Below, piece by piece: positions 34,840 to 43,863 of a stretch of DNA of 64,000 nucleotides. Both the position numbers and the translations under genes were made by a program. Below the pieces are notes generated by a model, which saw only the letters and a program-made list of their open reading frames with translations, did no database searches and was not told where the DNA came from. The stretch comes from Oceanobacillus arenosus (GTDB lineage: Bacteria; Bacillota; Bacilli; Bacillales; Amphibacillaceae): positions 44,928-108,927 of the forward strand of contig NZ_PIOC01000002.1 in assembly GCF_003369575.1 (NCBI RefSeq), written 5' to 3'. Positions within the stretch are counted from its first letter, which is position 1, and each line of letters begins with the position of its first letter.

Positions 34840-36315
34840 ATGGCTAGAGAATTAGCAATCGGACTTGATATCGGCACAACAAGTGTCAAGGCGGTAATAT
34901 TTGATTTAACGGGGAATTTAGTTGCAGAGGCAGAAGAAATGGTAACAACAACCTATCCTAATCCTGATTGGACGGAACAGGATCCTAAGGAAGTGGAGAA
35001 AGCATCTGTAAAGGTGATGAAGGAAGTAGTTGAAAATGCAAAGGCAGATGCTGATGAATTACTAACCGTTGGAATTTCATGTGCAATGCATTCTATTATT
35101 TGCATGGATGAGCAAGGTGAGCCATTATCACAGATGCTTATTTGGTCTGACGCAAGAAGCAGTGAGCAAGCGGAGAAGCTGTTGCAAAATGAAGGATTGG
35201 ATATCTTTGCTCGAACAGGTACACCGATCCACCCGATGTCACCACTGCTTAAATTGATCTGGATGAAAGAAACCAATTATGAGCCCTATCAAAAAGCAGC
35301 ATATTTCATGTCGATGAAGGAATATTTGTTACAAAAATGGTTTGGTAAACGTGTTGTTGATTATTCAATGGCTTCTGCAACAGGATTACTAAATGTTAAG
35401 AATCTCGAGTGGGACGAAGAAACATTAGCAATTGCTGGAATTAGCAAGGAGCAACTTTCTAAGATTGTTCCACCAACAGAGATATTGACGAATATCGATG
35501 AAGCAGTTGCAAAGGAAATGGGCATCTCATCAGAAATGCCATTTGTAATCGGTGCGGCTGATGGACAATTAGCGAACCTTGGTAGCGGCGCAATTTTACC
35601 CGGTGAAGTAAATGTATCTGTTGGCACAAGTGGTGCAATTCGCCAATTTATTGAAGGTGCGCCTGTTAATGAACACATGGAAACCTTTACGTATGCTTTT
35701 ACAGATGATACATCAATCATTGGTGGACCTACGAATAATGGTGGGATTGCCTTGCAGTGGTTTAAGGACTTGATTGGATTTAACGGTTCACATGATGAAT
35801 TACTTGCAGGTGCGGAAGAGGTCGAAGCTGGTTCAGAAGGAATTATTTTCTTACCTTATGTTAACGGGGAACGGGCTCCAATTTGGAATGGACGTGCAAA
35901 AGGGAACTTCTATGGTCTGAGTATTGGGCATCATAAGGATCACTTAGCTCGTGCTGTTTTGGAAGGAATCACTTTTAATATTTATCAGATTGGTAAGTCA
36001 TTAGAAAAGATTGCTGGGAAACCGAAGAAAATTAGTGTCAATGGTGGTCTGTCGAAATCTGGGCTCTGGGTACAAATCATGGCCGATGTATTCGGACAAG
36101 ATATTCATATCTCGGATACACATCATAATGCGGCATGGGGAGCAGTGTGGACAGGGCTTGTCGGGATTGGTAAAGCAGAGTCCTTCGAAGCGATAAAAGA
36201 AAATCTACCTGCTGAAAAGGTAGTCCATCCGAATATGGAAAATCACGAATTGTATTTGCAAGTATATGAGAAATATGAAAGACTTGCGAGGGATTTGGCA
36301 GTATACTTCGATTAA
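34840..36315 (+). CDS. gntK: Gluconokinase (FGGY family)
   Basis: This 491-residue protein starts at the ATG at 34840, after GGAAGAGG; a GTG at 34819 lies upstream of that site. The FGGY blocks GLDIGTTSVKAVIFD, RTGTPIHPMSPL, VDYSMASATGLLN, VIGAADGQLANLG and VGTSGAIRQF follow B. subtilis GntK closely, more so than xylulokinase. It phosphorylates D-gluconate to 6-phosphogluconate, the substrate of the nearby gndA product. It ends the larA-like/SDR/gntK unit. Confidence 0.92.
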   Translation: MARELAIGLDIGTTSVKAVIFDLTGNLVAEAEEMVTTTYPNPDWTEQDPKEVEKASVKVMKEVVENAKADADELLTVGISCAMHSIICMDEQGEPLSQMLIWSDARSSEQAEKLLQNEGLDIFARTGTPIHPMSPLLKLIWMKETNYEPYQKAAYFMSMKEYLLQKWFGKRVVDYSMASATGLLNVKNLEWDEETLAIAGISKEQLSKIVPPTEILTNIDEAVAKEMGISSEMPFVIGAADGQLANLGSGAILPGEVNVSVGTSGAIRQFIEGAPVNEHMETFTYAFTDDTSIIGGPTNNGGIALQWFKDLIGFNGSHDELLAGAEEVEAGSEGIIFLPYVNGERAPIWNGRAKGNFYGLSIGHHKDHLARAVLEGITFNIYQIGKSLEKIAGKPKKISVNGGLSKSGLWVQIMADVFGQDIHISDTHHNAAWGAVWTGLVGIGKAESFEAIKENLPAEKVVHPNMENHELYLQVYEKYERLARDLAVYFD

Positions 36316-36343
36316 GCTAGTAGATAATAATAATAGATTTTTA

Positions 36344-36387
36344 AAAGAAACGAAACCGATATTAAGTTGGCTTCGTTTCTTTTTTGT
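36344..36387 (+). terminator. Terminator after gntK
   Basis: AAAGAAACGAA-A-CC pairs with GG-CTTCGTTTCTTT, then TTTTGT. Confidence 0.85.
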
Positions 36388-36400
36388 ATTAAATAAGGAT

Positions 36401-36441
36401 AAAAGCTTTATCGCCGCTTAAGTGCAATGATAAAGCTTTTT
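36401..36441. terminator. Second hairpin, likely serving the minus-strand GH3 gene
   Basis: AAAAGCTTTATC (36401-36412) pairs with GATAAAGCTTTT (36429-36440). It is flanked by A/T runs and lies 100 nt beyond the GH3 stop on the minus strand. Confidence 0.6.
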
Positions 36442-36540
36442 CAAATCCTAAAATGTTCCGTGTCGATACAAAGGTTAATCAGTACAGTGAGAGAAGCCGT
36501 ACCAGCTGGAAAGGGGTCCTCTCATAATAATATTATACAG

Positions 36541-38847
36541 TTACTGCCAAGCGTTGATTAATTCCGTTGCATCTCCCTTCAGTTGGATATATGCTTCTTC
36601 AGACACGGCATTTTTCTTCTTGTACTGTTCCAGTTTCATAATGAATTTTTCTACATGGTGGATAACCTTATCTGCATCACCTTTTTTCTCAAAGTTTTCC
36701 ACTGGGCTTAACATTGCCTTCAGAGAGTTTACGGTTCCATTATTGGCAAATGCACCTTTATCGGCGAATTGGTCAACAGTTTCAATAATGTCGGATGCTT
36801 CTTTCTTATAGGAAAGCCCGAAGTTCAAAGCATAATCGTCACCATTTGCATTCGTATAGGCATAGTCGAATGTTTCTGCGTAGCCTGGTACGTCAGAAGC
36901 ATTATTCTCCACAGCCTCAATGTCAGCAGGGACAGTGAATGGCATTTTCCCAGTTGGATTATAGTTACCGCGAATAATGTCAACGATAGCATCAGGCGTT
37001 GTATTAAATGTTGCAAGTACTGCATCTGCGCCCGGTTCGATTTCATTAATCAACCATGGATTTGTCATATTGACGCCAAGGATGGTTGTTGCCACTTCAT
37101 TCTGTAGTTTTAGAATACGCTCTGAATCAATGCCAGTATCGGCATTCTTTTTCAATTCAATGGATGGTGGATCGTTCTCCGTATCATCCGTACTCCAGCT
37201 CAAAGTAGGCATAACAGACAGATATGCATGGGTTGCTTCTTCTGGTGTATTTACGAGTTGTAATGATGGGTCCGCGAGTTTAAACGATTCTCTTAGGCCT
37301 ATACTAGCTTCGTCCGCCTTTTTTTGATCTCTCATAAATATTTCTACATAAAGCTTCACTTCTTGTACTTCTTTATCTGATATTGGCAATACTTGTCCAG
37401 TCTCCGCATTTCCGTTTCTCAAAAGAACAATGGACTTGCGATGTGCTTCATCTGCTAGTGCTTGAGAACCTACATCATCAGCAATTTCCTGTGCATGTTC
37501 TGGATCCACATATGGATTCTCAAATAACCCGAGATCGAACATTTCCGTTAGTAGGAATGAAACGGAATGATTAATTGCAGTTTCTTCGACAAGACCAGTG
37601 TTGATTGCTTCTAGAAGCGGTTCTACATTAGTACCTCCAGAGAACATGTTTGTTCCTGCTCCAATTGCCTTAGCATAGCGTTCGGCTTCAGTTAGACGCT
37701 CAACGCCCCATATACGTGCACCGTCTTCAATAATGCTAGTATCTGAGTTAACATAGCCATCAAAACCTAGTTCATTACGCAATAGTCCCTGTAGCATCCT
37801 TTCATTGTAGGCAAAAGCTACTTCTTCAAATTGCTGTTCCTCGTTGTACCAGAGATGTTTTGGCAATTGAATTGCACTTCCATCATTCACTGGCTTTGCG
37901 TAATACGGCATGATCGATGTAGGTCCTGCTGCTATCGCTGCCATAAACGGTGGAAGATGGTAATTGTACAGACTTCCTTCTGTTGGATATTCATTCGTAC
38001 TTCCCCATTCATGGTGCGGGTCGGTACCTTCCACACGCGGGCCTCCACCTGCAAAGTGCTTAATTGTCAGGGAAACACTGTTTTCACCCAGTTCCTCTCC
38101 CTGGAACCCTTCCACAATTGATGTGATCATTTCTGATACAAGCTCTGGATCTTCCCCGAAAGTACCATCAGTTCTTGTCCAGCGAGGCTCTGTTAGCAAA
38201 TCAGCCATATATCCATAAAGCTTGTGGATTCCTGTAGCTCGCCATTCAGTTGCCGCTGTTTCAGCGAATTCCTTTACTAACTCTGGATCCTGTGTTGCAG
38301 CAAGTCCGAGTTCACCTGGCCAGGTCGATAACTGACCGCCAGCTTCAGCATGACCGTATGTCTGATTTGGGTTGACATGATTTCGCGGATTGGAAGTCAT
38401 TACAACCGGAATACCAAGACGAGAAGCCTCTCCAAGTTCTTGGAATTCATTGTTTCGAGTTGCGAGATCTCTTGGCTCCGGATCATCACGGATAATGAAA
38501 TAACGTAAATGATCATCCTGAAGTTTGACACGACTTGATTGGTTATTGAAAGAGGAAATAAGCATTAATCCCGCTTTCTCCTCCACAGTCATTTGGGAAA
38601 TAAGGTTGTCCACTCGTTCCTCCACCGGCAATCTCCAGTCTTCATAAGTATCAACTTCTCCATTGGCATTTAGGTCTCTAAAGGACTCCCCATCCAGGGT
38701 AAGGACTTCTTTTACCCTCGTTTCTACATTCGGACTTTCAGCTTTCGCACCAGTAGCTCCAATAGTAGGGACAGCAGGAGTGAAAGCAATTAGTGCGGCT
38801 AATGACAGTACACCTACTTTTGTTAAGTTTTTCCATTTTAGGTACAT
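36541..38847 (-). CDS. Secreted glycoside hydrolase family 3 enzyme with C-terminal FIMAH-like domain
   Basis: This 768-residue protein has a signal peptide (VGVLSLAALIAFTPAVPTIG, about residues 12-31). The GH3 N-terminal domain includes SIVEGFQGEELG, IKHFAGGGPRVEG and GFDGYVNSDTS, whose D is the probable nucleophile. A GH3 C-terminal domain contains KSIVLLRN. The last about 75 residues (NSLKAMLSPVENF, then VIHHVEKFIMKLEQYKK) look like a FIMAH domain. It probably releases sugars or uronosides from oligosaccharides outside the cell. It has a cre/operator promoter of its own, divergent from the carrier gene. Confidence 0.88.
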   Translation of the reverse strand: MYLKWKNLTKVGVLSLAALIAFTPAVPTIGATGAKAESPNVETRVKEVLTLDGESFRDLNANGEVDTYEDWRLPVEERVDNLISQMTVEEKAGLMLISSFNNQSSRVKLQDDHLRYFIIRDDPEPRDLATRNNEFQELGEASRLGIPVVMTSNPRNHVNPNQTYGHAEAGGQLSTWPGELGLAATQDPELVKEFAETAATEWRATGIHKLYGYMADLLTEPRWTRTDGTFGEDPELVSEMITSIVEGFQGEELGENSVSLTIKHFAGGGPRVEGTDPHHEWGSTNEYPTEGSLYNYHLPPFMAAIAAGPTSIMPYYAKPVNDGSAIQLPKHLWYNEEQQFEEVAFAYNERMLQGLLRNELGFDGYVNSDTSIIEDGARIWGVERLTEAERYAKAIGAGTNMFSGGTNVEPLLEAINTGLVEETAINHSVSFLLTEMFDLGLFENPYVDPEHAQEIADDVGSQALADEAHRKSIVLLRNGNAETGQVLPISDKEVQEVKLYVEIFMRDQKKADEASIGLRESFKLADPSLQLVNTPEEATHAYLSVMPTLSWSTDDTENDPPSIELKKNADTGIDSERILKLQNEVATTILGVNMTNPWLINEIEPGADAVLATFNTTPDAIVDIIRGNYNPTGKMPFTVPADIEAVENNASDVPGYAETFDYAYTNANGDDYALNFGLSYKKEASDIIETVDQFADKGAFANNGTVNSLKAMLSPVENFEKKGDADKVIHHVEKFIMKLEQYKKKNAVSEEAYIQLKGDATELINAWQ

Positions 38848-38963
38848 GTGTTTTCTCCTTTACTTTTTGATATAGAGCTTGGACATTAACCGATAGTTTA
38901 TTTGCTTATGCCCCTTTCTTCGATTTTGGATAAGATTATGTGCAAATAATGACTAGTTAATAT

Positions 38964-39019
38964 AGACAGCAAACAAACTATTTGCTCCCCATTGTATTTG
39001 TAAGCGCTTTACAAATCAA
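38964..39019 (-). promoter_or_regulatory. GH3 promoter with strong cre site and ROK half-operator
   Basis: On the minus strand TTGATT (39019-39014) and TACAAT (38996-38991) are 17 bp apart. The spacer is almost entirely a cre-like palindrome TGTAAAGCGCTTACA (39013-38999). Downstream ATAGTTTGTTTGCTGTCTA carries a good left half-operator and a degenerate right half. Confidence 0.8.
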
Positions 39020-39171
39020 GTATTATTCGCTATATTTTGAAAAATGAGAATAAAGAACTGGTTACTGAAAAGAAAATGTCCATAATGGTTCGATGGTCAT
39101 AATTGGTATTTAAATAGATTCTGTTTTGAATTAGCCGCACAACTATAAACAGCTACTTTCGATAATTTGGC

Positions 39172-39237
39172 TTGAAAATGACAACACTTACATATATGAT
39201 AAACTTATCTGATAATTTGTTTAGCTTACAAACTTTT
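39172..39237 (+). promoter_or_regulatory. Promoter of the 39275 carrier gene with cre-like site and ROK operator
   Basis: TTGAAA (39172-39177) and TATGAT (39195-39200) are 17 bp apart. Spacer: TGACAACACTTACA (weaker cre). Operator: ATAATTTGTTTAGCTTACAA (39212-39231), followed by ACT. Confidence 0.75.
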
Positions 39238-39274
39238 TTCATATTTCACAAAGCTATTACTTCGGGAGGAATAA

Positions 39275-40645
39275 ATGAAACAACATCCTATCTTTCGTTA
39301 TCTTTATATCTATTATTCTTTTGTTTTTTTACTTAGCATTACGAATGTATTCATAGAAAGTGATCGTTTAAACTACATCATTGGGATTTTTGCCATTGTG
39401 ATGCTAGCAATCTCGTTTATTGGAGCATCGAATCTTTTTAGGATTCTAGGTGGTGCATTTATTATCGTTGGTGGTATTGTATTCATTACTTCAGGCCAAT
39501 TACTGGTAAATATTCCTGGTATCGTTACATCCAACATGTCCTTATTAACGCTTCTAGCAATGTTACCATGGATGAATAGTGTCGTTAAGAGTGGTAGATT
39601 TGATCGTAGTATGAATAAACTACTGAATGCAAATGTTTCTGATTTGGGTAAGCTCTATCCCCGCAGTTCTATTACGACGCTTACATTAGCGGCATTCTTA
39701 AATCTATCAGCAGCATCCATCTCACAAGACGTGCTAAAGGAAAATTTGAAGTCAGTAAGTAAAAAGGTACGTAATTCATTTATAAGCACAGCTACACTCA
39801 GGGGCTATACATTAGCATTATTATGGAGTCCGTTGGAGATATTATTAGCTGTGTCCATATTTACTACTGGGGTCAGTTATGTTTCCTTATTACCATGGTT
39901 ACTTTTGATTGCTGTCATTACTTTTCTACTAGATTCCATTTGGGGACGAATATATTACAAGAAATATACATATGAGAATGTATCAAAACCTAGTGGTAAC
40001 ACGGACATGAAAGGCGTAACAAAGAAGATTATCCATCTGATGCTAGCACTCATTTTATTTTTAACCTTTGTTATTTCTTTAGGAAATCTATTTCAGCTTG
40101 ATTTTATCTTTACAGTGACCATTTTAATTTTACCTTTCTCTCTGATTTGGGCGCTCATAATGAAGCGAGGGCGTAGCTTCTGGGCAATTGGCTGGCCAAC
40201 ATGGAAAAACAAAACGAATTCAATGCAAAATTTTACTGTATTATTTATCTCTCTAGCCTTTTTTGCAAATAGTATAAGTGGAACAGCATTTTTAGATTTT
40301 ATTCAACAACCAGTTCTCGCTTTCATCGATTATCCGATCATTATTTTTGTTATCATTCAGTTGATCTTTATTTTTATGAGCATGTTCGGCGTACATCCAA
40401 TTGCTACAATTGGAATTCTAAGCGGAATTATTGCTACATTACTGGAAACGATGAATCCAATTAGTCTAGCTATTGTGTTAGTAACTAGCGCAATTGCTAC
40501 ATTAACGGTAGGGTCCTATGGATTGGTCGTTCAATTAACCTCGATGAATATTGGACAAAATCCGTATAAAATCACTTTAAATAACTTGCCATATGCGCTA
40601 GTATTTGGCGGGATTGGCTCTATTATTGCTTATCTTCTTTTATAG
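39275..40645 (+). CDS. Polytopic membrane protein, probable carrier of unrecognised family
   Basis: This 456-residue protein has about 12 hydrophobic helices and few charged loops. The two-half layout, with glycine-rich segments such as GVHPIATIGILSGIIATLLE and VGSYGLVVQLTSMNIGQNPY, is reminiscent of ion-transporter-superfamily anion carriers (ArsB/citrate type), but I cannot assign the family. Its promoter belongs to the same cre/ROK regulon, so it probably imports or exports an organic acid or sugar acid. TCGGGAGG precedes the ATG. Confidence 0.65.
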   Translation: MKQHPIFRYLYIYYSFVFLLSITNVFIESDRLNYIIGIFAIVMLAISFIGASNLFRILGGAFIIVGGIVFITSGQLLVNIPGIVTSNMSLLTLLAMLPWMNSVVKSGRFDRSMNKLLNANVSDLGKLYPRSSITTLTLAAFLNLSAASISQDVLKENLKSVSKKVRNSFISTATLRGYTLALLWSPLEILLAVSIFTTGVSYVSLLPWLLLIAVITFLLDSIWGRIYYKKYTYENVSKPSGNTDMKGVTKKIIHLMLALILFLTFVISLGNLFQLDFIFTVTILILPFSLIWALIMKRGRSFWAIGWPTWKNKTNSMQNFTVLFISLAFFANSISGTAFLDFIQQPVLAFIDYPIIIFVIIQLIFIFMSMFGVHPIATIGILSGIIATLLETMNPISLAIVLVTSAIATLTVGSYGLVVQLTSMNIGQNPYKITLNNLPYALVFGGIGSIIAYLLL

Positions 40646-40703
40646 TACTGGAAATAGAGAGGGAAAATTCATTTGAGTTTTTACTCTTTATTTAATAAAA
40701 CGC

Positions 40704-40766
40704 TTGAAATGTTAAACGCTTACAATTATAATAATATTAAGATAGTTTGTTTAACGAACAAATAAT
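40704..40766 (+). promoter_or_regulatory. dctP promoter with cre-like site and ROK operator
   Basis: TTGAAA (40704-40709) and TATAAT (40727-40732) are 17 bp apart. Spacer cre-like GTTAAACGCTTACA. Operator ATAGTTTGTTTAACGAACAA (40742-40761), followed by ATAAT. Confidence 0.8.
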
Positions 40767-40823
40767 ATCGATGGGGGGAAACTTTGGCTAGCTGTTTCAT
40801 CATAATTTAAAGGGGGATTTAAG

Positions 40824-41873
40824 ATGAAAAAGAAATTAGGATTATTATTGATGGCTTTAATTGTACTTTTCTTAGTAGCTTGTGGTGGGGATTCGGAAGA
40901 CGCTAGTTCAAACGATACAGGTGGATCTGAAGATAGCAGTTCAAATGATACAGAGTCATCAGAAGGTAGCGAAGAAACCGTTACTTTGCGCCTAGCTGAA
41001 AACCATCCAGAGGATTATCCAACTACCATTGGTGATAAAGAATTTGCTAGATTAGTTGAAGAGAAAACAGACGGCCGTTATAAGATAGAGGTATATTCAG
41101 GTGGACAATTAGGGGAAGAATCGGATGTACTGGAGCAAGTACAATTAGGTACAATCGAATTAACTAGAGTTAATGCTATTCCGTTAACACAGTTCTCTAA
41201 TGATATCGGTGTGTTATCAATGCCTTATTTATTTGATGATGAAGAGGCTAAATGGGAGAAGTTAAATGGCGATGTCGGTCAAGAGCTTTTAGGTACATTA
41301 GAAGGGTCGAATCTAGTAGGACTAGCATTCTATGATTCTGGTGAAAGAAGCTTCTACAATACGGAACGTCCAATAACTTCTCCAGAAGATATGAAAGGGC
41401 TTAAAATTCGAGTGCAAAACTCTGAATTGGCGATTAGCATTGTAGAGGCATTAGGCGCTTCAGCTACACCAATGGAATATGGTGAGGTTTACTCTGCCTT
41501 ACAAACAGGGGTTATTGAAGGGGCAGAAAATAACTTTCCAAGCTACTATACGTCGAATCATTATGACGTAGCGAAGTATTTTACGACTAATGGGTATCAA
41601 GGTACACCAGAGGTACTAATTGCCTCACAAAGTACATGGGATAAAATAAGTGATGAAGATAAAGAATTATTTAAAGAAGCAGCATTAGAATCAGTAGATG
41701 TACAACGAGAGGCTTGGGCTAAATTAACGGAAGAAGCAAGAGATGCTGTTGTCGAAGCAGGAAGTGAGCTAATCGAGGTTGATGACCTGTCTGCATGGAG
41801 AGATGCTGTACAACCAGTCTATGATGAGTATGGTGATCAATATGGTGAATGGATTGATAAATTAACTGAATAA
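40824..41873 (+). CDS. TRAP transporter solute-binding lipoprotein (DctP family)
   Basis: This 349-residue lipoprotein has lipobox LVAC with C20, followed by an acidic Ser/Asp/Glu linker (about 22-52). The DctP-fold body contains YKIEVYSGGQLGEESDVLEQ and the signature GEVYSALQTGVIEGAENNF. It captures an organic acid (commonly a uronate, gluconate or C4-dicarboxylate) and delivers it to DctQM, driven by the sodium gradient. It is first of a dctPQM operon. TAAAGGGGG precedes the ATG. Confidence 0.94.
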   Translation: MKKKLGLLLMALIVLFLVACGGDSEDASSNDTGGSEDSSSNDTESSEGSEETVTLRLAENHPEDYPTTIGDKEFARLVEEKTDGRYKIEVYSGGQLGEESDVLEQVQLGTIELTRVNAIPLTQFSNDIGVLSMPYLFDDEEAKWEKLNGDVGQELLGTLEGSNLVGLAFYDSGERSFYNTERPITSPEDMKGLKIRVQNSELAISIVEALGASATPMEYGEVYSALQTGVIEGAENNFPSYYTSNHYDVAKYFTTNGYQGTPEVLIASQSTWDKISDEDKELFKEAALESVDVQREAWAKLTEEARDAVVEAGSELIEVDDLSAWRDAVQPVYDEYGDQYGEWIDKLTE

Positions 41874-41944
41874 TTTCTTGAACAAATAAGGGGGAGCGAA
41901 TGATTATCTTCCCCTTCCTTACTTTACATACTAGGGGGATTGCT

Positions 41945-42439
41945 ATGAAGGTTTTAAAAACAACGAAAATGATCCTTGATCGGTTATTATTATTATTAGC
42001 ATTAATCGCGCTTGCAGCAATGCTTATCGTCATTATTTATCAGGTCTTCTCTCGTCAGTTTTTTAGCTCAACACCATCCTGGTCAGAGGAATTATCCCGA
42101 TTGTTATTTGTATGGGTTAGCTTTCTTGGGATTGCTTACGGTTTCAAGGAGAAGTTACATATTGCATTAGGACTTTTTGTAAATATGTTACCGAAAAAGG
42201 TTCAAGATATCTTTGACTACTTTGCGAAGGCTTTAGTAATATTCTTTGGTGTCATTATGATTTATTACGGCTGGAATTTTACCACGCTGATGTCAAATAA
42301 TATTATGCCTGGGACAGGATTACCGTCCAGTGCATTATATATAGTTATACCAATATCAGGATTTTATGTGACGCTATATGGGATAGAATTATTATTTAAG
42401 AAAGGCATGCATCAGGAATATGATGTGAGTGAGGGGTGA
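41945..42439 (+). CDS. TRAP transporter small permease (DctQ family)
   Basis: This is 164 residues from the ATG at 41945, set by TAGGGGG; ATG 41900 lies upstream of that site. It has four transmembrane helices and the DctQ segment WSEELSRLLFVWVSFLGIAYGFKEKLHIAL. It forms the membrane complex with DctM. It ends 4 nt before the dctM ATG. Confidence 0.93.
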   Translation: MKVLKTTKMILDRLLLLLALIALAAMLIVIIYQVFSRQFFSSTPSWSEELSRLLFVWVSFLGIAYGFKEKLHIALGLFVNMLPKKVQDIFDYFAKALVIFFGVIMIYYGWNFTTLMSNNIMPGTGLPSSALYIVIPISGFYVTLYGIELLFKKGMHQEYDVSEG

Positions 42440-42443
42440 AATG

Positions 42444-43724
42444 ATGGAGGTACTTATTTTATTTGGTAGTTTTATATTACTCTTGATATTTAGAGTTCCA
42501 ATTGCACTTACACTTATCATTTCATCCTTATTTACAGGTATCTACATGGGAATTGATCCAGCTGCTCTTGTACAGCGAATGGTTGGTGGGCTAGATTCCT
42601 TCGCCTTATTAGCTATTCCGTTCTTTATCCTTGCAGGGGAAATTATGAATGAAGGCGGTATTTCTAATCGATTAATCAACCTTGCAAATGTTATTATTGG
42701 GAGAATTCGAGGCGGACTTGCAATGGTTAACGTCTTAGCGAGTACCTTCTTCGGTGGTATTTCTGGTTCGGCGATTGCAGATACCTCTTCCTTAGGATCT
42801 GTATTGATCCCGATGATGAAAAAGCAAAAATATGATGCAGATTATGCTGTTGCTGTAACCATTTCAAGTTCAACACAGGCGGTTTTGATTCCTCCGAGTC
42901 ATAATATGATTATCTACTCAACAGCCGCTGGTGGGGTATCAATTGGTGCTCTATTTATGGGCGGTTTGGTTCCAGGTATATTGCTTGGTATAGTATTAAT
43001 GATTATAACCTATGCACTTGCGGTTAAGCGAAACTATCCTAAAGGGGAGCATGTTAGTAAAGAGCAAATTCCGAAGATCGTTCGTGAAGGTATACTTGGG
43101 TTACTTACAATCGTCATTATTATTGGTGGTATTTTAAGTGGACTTTTTACAGCAACAGAGTCTGCGGCTATTGGAGCGCTTTATGCGTTTATTATCACTT
43201 TCTTTGTGTATCGGGAGATCTCAATTTCCAGAATGGGGATTATTTTAGAACGGACATTTAGAACATTAGCAATGGTGCTATTCTTAATTGGTGCATCATC
43301 TGCATTTGGCTGGCTCCTAGCATTATTAAAAGTACCAGCAATGGTATCAGAGGCATTACTAACCGTCTCACCAAATAATGCAGTAACGATTCTTATTATC
43401 TTAGTCATCTTATTATTATTGGGAATGGTTATGGATATGGCTCCACTAATCCTAATTACGACACCCATTTTATTACCTGTTGCAATAAGTGCGGGAATGG
43501 ATCCGGTTCATTTTGGAGTTGTATTAATTCTGACTCTAGGTATTGGCTTAGTAACCCCACCGGTAGGATCGGTGCTCTTTGTCGGATCGGCAATAGGGAA
43601 GATGTCGATAGAAAAGGCATCGAAGGCAATGCTGCCTTTTTATGCAGTGATGATTATTCTATTGCTAATGGTTGCATATATCCCACAAATTGTCCTATTC
43701 TTGCCTAATATACTAGGGCTTTAG
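42444..43724 (+). CDS. TRAP transporter large permease (DctM family)
   Basis: This is about 426 residues with about 12 helices and TRAP-DctM signatures: AIPFFILAGEIMNEGGIS, STFFGGISGSAIADTSSLG, LGMVMDMAPLILITTPILLP and GLVTPPVGSVLFVG. The start is chosen at ATG 42444 (GAGGGGTG 6-7 nt upstream); GTG 42429 and ATG 42441 are in frame. It completes the dctPQM operon. Confidence 0.93.
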   Translation: MEVLILFGSFILLLIFRVPIALTLIISSLFTGIYMGIDPAALVQRMVGGLDSFALLAIPFFILAGEIMNEGGISNRLINLANVIIGRIRGGLAMVNVLASTFFGGISGSAIADTSSLGSVLIPMMKKQKYDADYAVAVTISSSTQAVLIPPSHNMIIYSTAAGGVSIGALFMGGLVPGILLGIVLMIITYALAVKRNYPKGEHVSKEQIPKIVREGILGLLTIVIIIGGILSGLFTATESAAIGALYAFIITFFVYREISISRMGIILERTFRTLAMVLFLIGASSAFGWLLALLKVPAMVSEALLTVSPNNAVTILIILVILLLLGMVMDMAPLILITTPILLPVAISAGMDPVHFGVVLILTLGIGLVTPPVGSVLFVGSAIGKMSIEKASKAMLPFYAVMIILLLMVAYIPQIVLFLPNILGL

Positions 43725-43792
43725 AAACTGGAAGCTTTTAGAGGGATGTTATTTAAATAAAGCGTATTTCCTAATAAAAAATGAAGCCCGTT

Positions 43793-43817
43793 ACTTTATT
43801 GGGGCTTCGTTTTTTGT
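43793..43817 (+). terminator. Terminator after the TRAP operon
   Basis: GAAGCCC pairs with GGGCTTC, then GTTTTTTG. Confidence 0.85.
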
Positions 43818-43863
43818 TTTAGGATAGGAAAGTAAAAAATTCCCCTGTTTTAATTCCCGTAAC

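Noticed and set aside
34819..36315. Xylulokinase instead of gluconokinase
   Set aside because: FGGY kinases are easily confused, but the blocks RTGTPIHPM, VDYSMASATGLLN and VGTSGAIR track B. subtilis GntK, and gndA, gntP and a mannonate-type SDR are nearby.
36554..38218. Several plus-strand frames opposite the GH3 gene
   Set aside because: They are antisense shadows of a strongly supported minus-strand enzyme and lack ribosome sites.
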